Part shown: one piece after another, positions 22,401 through 35,789 of the stretch
Layout: every line of letters starts with the position of its first letter
Numbering within the stretch: position 1 is the stretch's first letter
Assembly (NCBI GenBank): GCA_012295275.1
Contig: CM022666.1
Span: forward strand, 11,798,577 to 11,862,576
Reading direction: 5' to 3'
DNA length: 64,000 nucleotides
Source: Chrysomallon squamiferum
Taxonomy: Eukaryota; Mollusca; Gastropoda; Neomphalida; Peltospiridae
The notes under the pieces: model-generated
What the model was told of the DNA's origin: nothing
Database searches by the model: none
Seen by the model: the letters and a program-made list of their open reading frames with translations, nothing else
Program-made: the position numbers and the translations under genes

Positions 22401-25400
22401 GACAAAAAAAAAGTTTAATAATAATGCTTGCTAATTAGATTCCTTTTAATTTAATTGGAAAATTCTCCACTCGTGAAAATAAAGAAATACAAACATGTGA
22501 ATTGAGTTCATTGGACATGCTGAGGTTTTTCTCTGGTGCCAGCTGAACTTGAAAACAGCTGACAAGTGGCTTTATAGTCACTCCCTGAAATAACAAAATA
22601 TTTTGAATTAACAGGTTCCTTTATCTGGTAAAGAAGATAAAATGTGTGAAAAAAGCCTGTAATATATGAATTCATATCAACATAATACCATATAAATATT
22701 TTAAAATGGGATAATGCCTAGATTTACTTTTAACGAAATGACAAATGCTGACTGGTTTACGTAATTACCTGAATCAGAACTGTGAACATGATAACAAACA
22801 GTGTTGTTGTAACAAACATGTTTTTCATGGGAATTTCATCTTTTTGTAGCAGGGCAACAAGTGAGAAACAAACTGCTCCCCTCAGACCCCCATATGCCTG
22901 TAAAACAAAAACTGCAGTTAAGTGAAATACGTTAAATAAAGAAACACACGGTGATAACAGATCTGTACAATATACGAGTAAGGCATCAGTTAGAATACCT
23001 CTGTGACAGTACACAATACACTCCTGCCTGGTTTATTTCACTGAAGACATGATTACTAACAAAGATGAAGAAGCAAAGCTCTCATCACTGACAATTCATG
23101 TTAAAATTGTATTTTTTATTATATTAATAAACTGTATTTTAAAACTGTACTAAAATGTACAAAAAACAGTTTAGATATAATCTGCTTACTCCAAAGTTAT
23201 GTTTTATATGTTTTTGCTGCCCTTTCTTAATTGATAATAAAAGAGAAGAGTTAAAAACAGTGTTACACCATTATCTCTAGGTTGAACAGGTTCTCTGCTT
23301 TCTGTTAGTGTTGTCAGAAAAAATGCAGTACTACCACATAGATAGCACATTGCAATTTAGATGTTAAGAAACATTATTTTATTACCATAATTTGTTCTTA
23401 GTTGTGATAGATTGCTCAAAATAAATAAAATAATAAATTGTAGGAATAAAGAATTATTTCAGACCATTCATTCATGTCTCCACAAGTACATATTATAATA
23501 ATTGAATATTTCTGTTTTCATTTATTTATTTATTTATAATATCTTTTTTTTTCAATACTTGGTTATTAATTAAATAGCTGAATACTGCACAAATGCAGGC
23601 TTATAGCTCAGATGTAGATTTATGGTCAAATATTGTGTGAATTCCTGGGAAGGTATATATGAAATATACTTTACTGCTAAGTGATAATACTAATGAGTAT
23701 GTGGATATTTACAATCATGAACTGCTCATCAAGACCAATCTTCCTCACTCTGTATCTGTCATACCGGTTGATAAAAAATGTCATCCCAAACACAACTGTA
23801 AACATAAAATATTGAATACTCTAAACAGTCATAATACTGAAAAGTTCAAATTGAGATAAGACTGAAAACTGTCAGAATTTAGATACCACTAAATGTTTAA
23901 GTAAAATATATATAATTATATATATTTTAAATATCTTACTGCATCATATATTTTATTTTCTGAGTGTTTTGATATACTGTGATTAAAATATCCAATAAAG
24001 AACAAAAATACACCCTGCAATTTTAAAATGAAACATTACGATTACTAATATACAACTAATAAAGAATAAACTTACTAATATATGTTTAGTAAGAACTGAC
24101 TTACTAATATATATCACAATATACATTTACTAATGTATCTTTAATAGTATACATTTATTAAAAACATACTTATTAATATATATTTAGTGAAGAACAGACT
24201 TACTGATATATATTTAGTGAAGTACAGACTTACTGATTTACATCTAGTGAAGAACAGACTTACTGATTTACATCTAGTGAACAAACTTACTGATTTACAT
24301 CTAGTGAAGAACAGACTTACTGATGTACATGTAGTGAAGAACAGACTTACTGATATACATCTAGTGAAGAACAGACTTACTGATGTACATCTAGTGAAGA
24401 ACAGACTTACTGATTTACATCTAGTGAAGAACAGACTTACTGATTTACATCTAGTGAAGAAGACTTACTGATATAGATTTAGTGAAGAAAAGACTTACTG
24501 ATATACATTTATTGAAGAATAGACTTACTGAAGTATATTTAGTGAAGAACAGAATTACTGAGGTATATTTAGTGAAGAACAGACTTACTGATGTAGATAT
24601 AGTGAAGAACAGACTTACTGATGTAGATATAGTGAAGAACAGACTTACTGATGTACATCTAGAGAAGAATAGACTTGCTGATGTAGATTTAGTGAAGAAA
24701 AGACTTACTGATGTAGATTTAGTGAAGAAGAGACTTACTGAAGTACATTTAGTGAAGAACAGACTTACTGATTTACATTTAGTGAAGAACATAATTACTG
24801 ATGTACATTTAGTGAAGAACAGACTTACTGATGTAGATATAGTGAAGAACATAATTACTGATGTACATTTAGTGAAGAACAGACTTACTGATGTATATTT
24901 AGTGAAGAACATAATTACTGATGTACATTTAGTGAAGAACAGACTTACTGATGTATATTTAGTGAAGAACATAATTACTGATGTACATTTAGTGAAGAAC
25001 AGACTTACTGATGTAGATATAGTGAAGAACAGACTTACTGGTGTACATCCAGAGAAGAATACACTTGCTGATGTAGATTTAGTGAAGAACAGACTTACTG
25101 ATGTAGATTTAGTGAAAAGACTTACTGATGTAGATTTAGTGAAGAAAAGACTTACTGGTGTAGATTTAGTGAAGAATAGACTTACTGATGTAGATTTAGT
25201 GAAGAACAGACTTACTGATGTAGATTTAGTGAAGAATAGACTTACTGATGTACATCTAGTGAAGAATACTTACTGATGTAGATTTAGTGAAGAACAGACT
25301 TACTGATGTAGATATAGTGAAGAACAGACTTACTGATGTAGATATAGTGAAGAACAGACTTACTGATGTACATCTAGAGAAGAATAGACTTGCTGATGTA

Positions 25401-27692
25401 GATTTAGTGAAGAAAAGACTTACTGATGTAGATTTAGTGAAGAAGAGACTTACTGAAGTACATTTAGTGAAGAACAGACTTACTGATTTACATTTAGTGA
25501 AGAACATAATTACTGATGTACATTTAGTGAAGAACAGACTTACTGATGTATATTTAGTGAAGAACATAATTACTGATGTACATTTAGTGAAGAACATACT
25601 TACTGATGTAGATATAGTGAAGAACAGACTTACTGGTGTAGATTTAGTGAAAAGACTTACTGGTGTAGATTTAGTGAAGAAAAGACTTACTGGTGTAGAT
25701 TTAGTGAAGAATAGACTTACTGATGTAGATTTAGTGAAGAAAAGACTTACTGGTGTAGATTTAGTGAAGAATAGACTTACTGATGTAGATTTAGTGAAAA
25801 GACTTACTGATGTAGATTTAGTGAAGAACAGACTTACTGATGTAGATTTAGTGAAAAGACTTACTGATGTAGATTTAGTGAAGAACAGACTTACTGATGT
25901 AGATTTAGTGAAGAAAAGACTTACTGGTGTAGATTTAGTGAAGAATAGACTTACTGATGTAGATTTAGTGAAGAACAGACTTACTGATGTAGATTTAGTG
26001 AAGAATAGACTTACTGATGTACATCTAGTGAAGAATAGACTTACTGATGTAGATTTAGTGAAGAACAGACTTACTGATGTAGATTTAGTGAAGAACAGAA
26101 TTACTGAGGTAGATATAGTGAAGAACAGAATTACTGAGGTAGATATAGTGAAGAACAGACTTACTGATGTAGATGTAGTGAAGAACAGACTTACTGATGT
26201 AGATTTAGTGAAGAACAGACTTACTGATGTAGATTTAGTGAAGAACAGACTTACTGATGTAGATTTAGTGAAGAACAGACTTACTGATGTAGATTTAGTG
26301 AAGAATAGACTTACTGAAGTATATTTAGTGAAGAACAGAATTACTGATGTACGTTTATTGAAGAAGAGAATTACTGATGTAGATTTAGTGAAGAAGAGAC
26401 TTACTGATGTAGATTTAGTGAAGAACAGACTTACTGATGCACATTTAGTGAAAAGACTTACTGATGTAGATTTAGTGAAGAATAGACTTACTGATGTAGA
26501 TTTAGTGAAGAATAGACTTACTGATGCACATTTAATGAAGAATAGACTTACTGATGTACATCTAGTGAAGAACAGACTTACTGATGCACATTTAGTGAAG
26601 AACAGACTTACTGATGCACATTTAGTGAAAAAGACTTACTGATGCACATTTAGTGAAAAGACTTAGTGATGTAGATTTATTGAATAGACTTACTGTTGTA
26701 GATTTAGTAAAGAAAAGACTTATTGATGTAGATTTAGTGAAGAAAAGACTTACTGATGTAGATTTAGTGAAGAAAAGACTTACTGATAAATCTGTAGAGA
26801 AGACAGAAGACAACAGTCCACAGAACAAAGCCTGTGTGCCACACATGATCTTCTCTAACCAGAGCCAGGCCAAGAAACATGAAGATCACAATTTCACACG
26901 CTGAGCTGAAAATTAACATTGGATTTCTTAATATAGGCTGTGTCCAGAAGAAAACAATTGCATATAATATAAAAATATATATGAGAGAGACATGGGTGTG
27001 CCCTTATTTCTGTAGCTCTCCCATTATCCCACTGTGTGTATGATAGAACTAACTAGGTGTGCGGTGAGCAAAACAAGTACCTCAATACTTCATAACAAGG
27101 GACAGAAAAATTTGTTTTACACTACGATCCATGATTATATTATTCAGTAAACTTAATATTTACCATGAATTTACCATCATATTATATGTAATGTTACCAG
27201 ACTGTTTAATTTTACAACCACAAATCGACATCAATACAAAACAACCTCTCATCAAAAAATATCAGTCACATGGAATCTTGAAATATGTTAAGTTGGTTTA
27301 TTTGTTCTTATTATCTTTATCTAATAAAACAAAAAATGTTATGGACTTTAATTTTACACAATTATATTGCACAGAGTGCTGTGATGTCAGTAATTTGAAA
27401 GTCTTCTGCTAGTAACATTAAGAAACTCAGTGTTGGCTAACTCACCTCATGGCTTTTGTGAAGTATTTCACTGTGGTGCGCGAGTGGTCACTGATGTTGT
27501 GGAAGGCGTAGTGAGCCTGAGTTAACCCACAGCCCATCAGACTGAAATTTAAACACAACAAGTCATTACAACTCACTGATTAGTTATCTAGACAATATAA
27601 ATCATAAATATTCTTTATTATGCACAACCATAAGAATTTCATATAATATTTATGTTTGTATTACACCCCCCACACAATATATATATATATAT

Positions 27693-27745
<53 letters not shown>

Positions 27746-30700
27746 CAGAGAGAGAGAAAGAGAGAGTTATGACTAATTTTTGATTTCTCAGAGTTAAATG
27801 TATGCTCACTGCAGTCAGAATATACTGAAGTTAGATGTTGTCAAGTTTTTATGAGATGCTTTGCCTACTTCAGTATAAATATAAAAATGAAATGGTAAAT
27901 GCAAACCTTATAATTCCAGAAAATTCAAACAGTTCAGAAAGGAGAAATCCAAGATAAGCCACGGCATAAATAACAAGAGGCTGGAGAACTGAAACAAACA
28001 AACACAGAACATCTAATAGTGAAATAAACTCTACTCTTTTGTTTAATATACACACAGCATGTAATAGTGAAATAAACTCTACTCTTTTGTTTAATATACA
28101 TACAGCATGTAATAGTGAAATAAACTCTACTCTTTAGTTTAATATACATACAGCATGTAATAGTGAAATAGACTCTACTCTTTGTTTTTAATAAACACAG
28201 CATGTAAACTCTACTCTTTTGTTTAATATACATACATCTAATAGTGAAATAAACTCTACTCTTTTGTTTAATAAACACACAGCATGTAATAGTGAAATAA
28301 ACTCTACTCTTTTGTTTAATAAACACACAGCATGTAATAGTGAAATAAACTCTACTCTTTTGTTTAATAAACACAGCATGTAATAGTGAAATAAACTCTA
28401 CTCTTTTGTTTAATATACATACATCTAATAGTGAAATAAACTCTACTCTTTTGTTTAATAAACACACAGCATCTAATAGTGAAATAAACTCTACTCTTTT
28501 GTTTAATATACATACATCTAATAGTGAAATAAACTCTACTCTTTTGTTTAATAAACATACATCTAATAGTGAAATAAACTCTACTCTTTTGTTTAATAAA
28601 CACACAGCATCTAATAATGAAATAAACTCTACTCTTTTGTTTAATATACACAGCATGTAATAGTGAAATAAACTCTACTCTTTTGTTTAATAAACACACA
28701 GCATCTAATAGTGAAATAAACTCTACTCTTTTGTTTAATATACATACATCTAATAGTGAAATAAACTCTACTCTTTTGTTTAATAAACACACAGCATCTA
28801 ATAGTGAAATAAACTCTACTCTTTTGTGAAATAAACTCTACTCTTTTGTTTAATATTCACACAGCATGTAATAGTGAAATAGACTCTACTCTTTTGTTTA
28901 ATATTCACACAGCATCTAATAGTGAAATAAACTCTACTCTTTTGTTTAATATTCACACAGCATCTAATAGTGAAATAAACTCTACTCTTTTGTTTAATAT
29001 TCACACAGCATGTAATAGTGAAATAAACTCTACTCTTTTGTTTAATATTCACACAGCATCTAATAGTGAAATAAACTCTACTCTTTTGTTTAATAAACAC
29101 AGCATCTAATAGTGAAATAAACTCTACTCTTTTGTTTAATAAACGCATCATCATGTTACAGCATCTAATAAATGAACTCTACTCTTTAATTTAATAAACA
29201 CACAGCATTTATCTAACAGGAAAGTTTCTCAGTTTATTTCAACCAAACCAGGTATATTTGTTTAATATTCACACATCGAATATGAAATAAACTCTAGTTT
29301 TTTGTTTAAGAGGCCAGTCTTTGGTGGATAAATAACTATACTTTTCACTGCACTTATTACATAATTATCTGTTCCAGATTATGACCCATTACTAATTTAA
29401 CATGGTCTGTGGGAAGGTGCATGTATAATGTTTTTTTATGCTAACTGAAGTAGGTTTCTTCCGTTGAATTATGATTAGACAAAATATTTTTTTAAATGTA
29501 CAGATTTGTAACTTAACAATTGTTCACGTAATATTTCTGTATTTGATGAAAGAATTGTTTGTAGAATTTAAATTCTATGAATTCATATCAGTTTTTACCT
29601 TTAGCTTTAGTTGTAAATCTTGTGAGAACTGCTGAACAAATACCAGCCAATATACCTAGGAATAGTCCTCCAAAACAAACCACCAGAAATTTGACTATAC
29701 CTAGAATAACCTGAAAAATAACAAAATTAATTACAAAGTGTAGCATAACATTTCATTGAATTTAATTTGTTGAGTTATCTTTGTGTCATTAACTGTAATT
29801 CAATCTTTCCTACTAATAATATCCATAATCCAAATTTGATTATCCTTTCAACTGTAACCGACAGGGAATAACCTAATTTAACTGACATAGAATAACCGAC
29901 TATAACTAACATGGAATAACCTTATGTAACTAACAGGGAATAACCTACTAAAACTGACAGGGAATAATCTAATGTAACCAACAGGGAATAATCTATCATA
30001 ACTGACAGGGAATAATCTAGTGTAACTGAGAGGGAGTAACTTAGTCTAACTGAAAGGGAATAACCTAGTTTAACTGCCAGGGAATAACCTAGTGTAACTG
30101 ACAGGGGATAACCTAGCTTAACTGACAGGGAATAACTCAGTTTAACTGACAGGGAATAACCTAGTTTAAATGTCAGGGAATAACTCAGTTTAACTGACAG
30201 GGAATAACTCAGTTTAACTGACAGGGAATAACCTAGTTTAACTGACAGGGAATAACCCAGTTTAACTGACAGGGAATAACTCAGTTTAACTGACAGGGAA
30301 TAACCTAGTTTAACTGACAGGGAATAGCCTGGTGTAACAACAGGGAATAACCTAGTTTAACTGACAGGGAATAGCCTGGTGTAACAACAGGGAATAACCT
30401 AGTTTAACTGACAGGGAATAGCCTGGTGTAACAACAGGGAATAACCTAGTTTAACTGACAGGGAATAGCCTGGTGTAACAACAGGGAATAACCTAGTTTA
30501 ACTGACAGGGAATAGCCTGGTGTAACAACAGGGAATAACCTAGTTTAACTGACAGAGAATAGCCTGGTGTAACAACAGGGAATAACCTACTATAACTGAC
30601 AGGGAATAGCCTGGTGTAACAACAGGGAATAACCTACTATAATTGACAGACAAAAAGCCCACCTCACATAACAACAAACCAGTTCTTTTTTACTGAACTC

Positions 30701-31036
30701 ATAGAAAATATACCTTATATTTTTAATTTAAGAACATCACTAAAATCTAAACATTAAGTTTATAAATAAATTTTTAATCATTAAAACAAAATTGGCATAA
30801 ACAAAATAAAATGTAACTTTTGGCTCTAAACAAAAATTTAGATAGCAAAGCAAAAACAGGTTTATTGCTACATATATACATGTGCAAAATAAATAAATAA
30901 AAAAAAATAGAAAATAAACAAAATTATCTACATCTTCAATGTGCACAGTGTCCATCTTGTTGAAATTCTGCATCACTTTGTACAGAACTACAGTAACACC
31001 ATCTACAAAAAAAAGCATTAAAACTCATGTAGTAAT

Positions 31037-31085
<49 letters not shown>

Positions 31086-33860
31086 CTCATGCACACATAC
31101 ACATGTACACATAAGCATTCACACCCACAAACAACACAGAAACACAGTTTGTAAATAAAACATTACAGTGTGTTTGTCAACAGGTATAAGGCTGCACTAC
31201 AAATCAAACAACAAACAAAGCAGCACGCTAGAATAAAATAAAAAAACTGAAATGAATTAAGCCATTTCCATTTATTATTTTTGTCAAAAAACAGTAAATT
31301 GAGAAAATAAATTTTAAAGTTATTTTTATCCAGTCAAGAGAAGTTTACCATTGAGTAGTGACTCTCCAAATAAAACAAAATAGAGAACATGATTGACTCC
31401 AACTTCAGAGAAAACAGCCAGAACCTGCAACACAATGTATTTCATCTCAGTAGAAATTAATCTTTCTTTCAGTTATTTACGTGATAATGTTTATTAAATA
31501 ACGTACTAATTACTACACAGCAGATCTGTTTGTTGAGCTGTATTATTGTGCAGCCTGTTCAGTCCTACCAAGAAGTTTTATACAACAACCTATCTTTGTT
31601 ACGACTCTAGTGCTTGTATCTTACAGTTCAGTGAGAAATTCATGTCTTTTGTCACTCAGTGAGAAATTCATGTATTTTGTCATTCAGTGAGAAATTCATG
31701 TATCTTTTCATTCAATGAGAAATTCATGTGTTTTGCCACTTAGTGAGTAATTCATACATCTTCTCATTTAGTGAGTATTTCATTTGACTTGTCAATCAGT
31801 GAGAAATTCACACATCATCATTCAATAAAAAAAAGTCACTAAATTTACATAATATCAGAAGCTTTGAAAACTAATACAGAAGTTACTTACAGCTACTGGA
31901 TCAACAGCCACTATTAGAGATGAGAAGACAAAAATCTGGACAAGAGACATAGGCATAGGAAGTTCTCCCATAGCACCAGATATAATCAAACCATACAGTG
32001 TCAGACCTAGTGAACAGAATAAACAAATTTGTACACTCTTATTATTAGAAAACCTTTGTACAGGATTATAATGTTTATATTTTTGTATGGTATTCACAGT
32101 AAATATGATGAGAAGAATTTACATATGATTAAATTATATATTTTAGATTAATGATTGCAAGGTCTGATGTAACAAGATGTGACCAACACACACACATATA
32201 TATATATATATGTGTGTGTGTATATATGTATATATATATATATATATTGTCTTGACAGTAAACTACTACTGATTAGTAGAAAATAGGTATCAATAAAACT
32301 GAAATAAAACTGCTGTATTTATAACTGAAACATCTCTATTATATAAAAATAAAAATGTTAAGAAACAATCAATAAATAAATACACACCCAGAAAAAAACA
32401 AGCCAGAACAGTTCCCTACAAAAAAACAAGAAGAACATTTATTATTTTTTCTGAAAAAAACAACAGAACTGTCTACCCAGTATGAGGATTTTATCTGTAT
32501 TACAGGATGGGAGAAGAAATCATTTTGAAATATATATATATATACACTGTGATTTTGTATATACACAGTCTTATTGTAAAAATATAATAATTAAAAAAAA
32601 AATTATATTCAAAATTATAACTACTCAAACACTATAACAACACTTTTATTGAATTTCATCCCTAATATTTACTGTAAATAAGGACTGTCAGTATTAAGTT
32701 AGAACATGATTTTGAAATAGTTATCTCCTCCCTTTATTTAAACTTTCTAAGCACTGAGTCAGAATCACGCTCAAAGAGGTCACATGACAGAATATCTCAG
32801 CTTCACTGAGTTAGCAAAGACACTTAACATATTTTATGTTCTTAAATGATACTTTACTTGATGTTCAAATATTGATTAAACCCTTGAAAATTAATAACCT
32901 TTTATGAACATATTTGTGTAAACAATAATTTAATAAAAATGAAGTAAAAACAAACATACAAGAACTGCAAAGAGCAAAACAGTTCCCAAGTTGTCAGCAA
33001 ATGTTGGATCATGAAGACTGTAAGCAGCTTCCAAGACAATCCTCAATAATTAAAAAAGAATACTGTTATTACTATGGTTTCCACTTTGAAAAATTACTTT
33101 TAAGTTAAATGAGAGTATGTTTCCAAAGTAACAAGCATGGAAATAATAACTTGTTCCCATTATTAAAACAATTTTGCTTATCTTCCTATCATAAACAATA
33201 AATATTATCAGACTGAGTTCACAAAGAATTTTAATTGTCAGCTCATCACTCTGGTAAAAACACTAAGTACAATGTATGTTGTATTAGTATCAGAACCAGA
33301 ATAGTTTCTGCTAATTATCTATTACAAGCTGTTAGTATACTTGTTCACTGAACTTACGGTGGTAAGAGAAAGAGGAAGAAAGCATGAGGTGCAAAAAACA
33401 ATGGCAGATGTTCAGCAGCTCCTGAAAAACTAAACAAAAAATCTTCATCAAATAAATCCAATACAGAAACTATTTTTATTTCATACATAATAATTTCTTT
33501 AAGCATCTTCAGATATCTAACTGGGTTTTTATTATTATTATTATTTTTTTGTTTGTTTGTTTGTTTGTTTTTGATTGAAAAGGCCCATGAAATAACATAA
33601 TTTTATTGATGACTGTGGAACCTACATTTACAGATCACAAGGTGAACTTCAGTACATAAATAGTGCATGGATGTGAAAGTTATTTCTTTTGCTCCATTAG
33701 AGCTTGTAATTATTTGGCTAATCTTGAATTTGAAAAATGTTGACAATAAATACACTTCTTTACAACACTTACTGTATTATTGCTCCAAATATTGTTCCCA
33801 AAACTATCAGCATACTGAAAAATAATAAAATACTCTTTCATAAACATTCACAGTATTACC

Positions 33861-33955
<95 letters not shown>

Positions 33956-34142
33956 TATAGACACACAAACTTCACAAATATCAACACACACACACATACC
34001 CACACAATCATCAACATGCATGCAAACACACACAAAATGCACAAACAGACAAACACATAAACACACAAACTCGGACACATACAAGCATATTAACATACAA
34101 ACTATATATATATATATATATGTACAATCATGTTAACATACA

Positions 34143-34177
<35 letters not shown>

Positions 34178-35705
34178 CACACAATGTTTTGCGCTATAAA
34201 CGTATATAAGATACATATAAAGATTCTAAACAAATCACATAATACACAAAAACATATTTATAAATAGATACATAAATGTGCACAACATATTCATAAATAC
34301 ATACATTACATTCACAGACACACACACAATATTGACTGGGGACAGGCAAGTCTGTACAGAGTTATTTGTGATAACAGCTGTAAGAAACAATGTCAGACAG
34401 ACAAACAAAATGGCAACTAATCAATTAACACACATATTTTCTAGTAGGTATTAACACATGCAACAACTCCGGTAACAACATACAGATATAAAGAAATGTG
34501 GGTTTTTTTATTCTCAGCACATTTCATTTAAACTTAAATTGACATTAAACAACACTTTACACAATTGAGGTTTTCAGCACAGGTGTGCATTGCTGATCAC
34601 AGCTAAACTGTTTCCCTGATACTCAGCCAGTTTTTGACCAGACATTCGCCTAGGAAGGGGAATATGATATATACTTTACTGTTAAGAATAGTCCAAGCAC
34701 TGGCAGTAGTGACTTTCCTCTCTTAGATTTTCATTACAATACAACTGTTTATTATTTATTCTCTCTCAACTCAAAACAACTCTTACCTAGACTCAGGAAA
34801 CTTTGCAGACAGAAAATTTGCATAATGATAAACTGGAAAAGAGAAAGAAATGATGATTTAAAAACATGGACTGATAAAGAAACATGAGATATGCTAGACA
34901 GAGTATTAGTGTATGTAGCAGTAACAAGAAAATGTTTCAGTTAAAAAGTATGATGATGTGATGTCTGTTACACTTCTGTTTGCAGGTTTATTTCCCACTG
35001 TGAAAGATTTTTCTACAAAATGGAACAAATCAATTTTCACTGCCATTTTGGAGTCCTGGTCACTCTGCCTCTGGCAAAGTAAGACTTAAGGAAAGTGACA
35101 GCAACGTGGCAGTGTGATAACAGTCTCAATTACGCTAACACTTTTTTTATAAACTGCCATTTATAACTTAATCCTGTCATAGTCGTAAAGTCCACAATCA
35201 CTACAAGGTGACATTCAACATATAAGATTTGACTGCAGGTACAGAACTGGCTAGTTTTAAAAAAACAAAGTACTTTTAAACTGGGTGCACTGTAATTTGC
35301 CATTCAGCCACATTTTTATGATTTCATAGCCTTTGATGTACAGATCCTCTCTCACAGTCAGTGATTATTACATACCTGTACAGGTGTACTGAGTTACTGT
35401 TAAATAGGTGTATGTTCTTTATTTTTCTTCATTTGATTTTTATCCGATATTGCAAAACTTTTGGATGTATTAATTTATGCTTGTATCTTTTAAATAGAAT
35501 TATGTTCTTTACTTTTCTTCATTCTATATATTATAGGTAGTACAGGTATTAACAAAGATCAAATAAATCCTGCTTAAAGAATTTATTCATTTGTATCTGT
35601 TAAATATTGTTTCATAATAAATAATTAGAGTAATAATAACAACAACAACAACAAAAATAAATATATCATAAAAAAATTAAAAAACAAACAAATAAAATTA
35701 TATAT

Positions 35706-35789
<84 letters not shown>

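Noticed and set aside
24187-26642. Long plus-strand frames of 94, 264 and 451 codons with decapeptide repeats
   Set aside because: They lie wholly within a minisatellite in intron 13 of a minus-strand gene. The unit length is a multiple of three, so frames stay open on both strands. There is no promoter, start context or family match.
24451-29154. Minus-strand repetitive frames over both large arrays
   Set aside because: Same cause: translation of tandem repeats inside introns of the exchanger.
24184-30652. Possible CRISPR arrays
   Set aside because: The units are directly abutting tandem repeats with no unique spacers, in a eukaryotic intron.
33358-33421. Exchanger exon 4 starting at the downstream AG
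   Set aside because: It would shift the frame into an immediate TGA. The upstream AG gives a perfect phase and protein fit.
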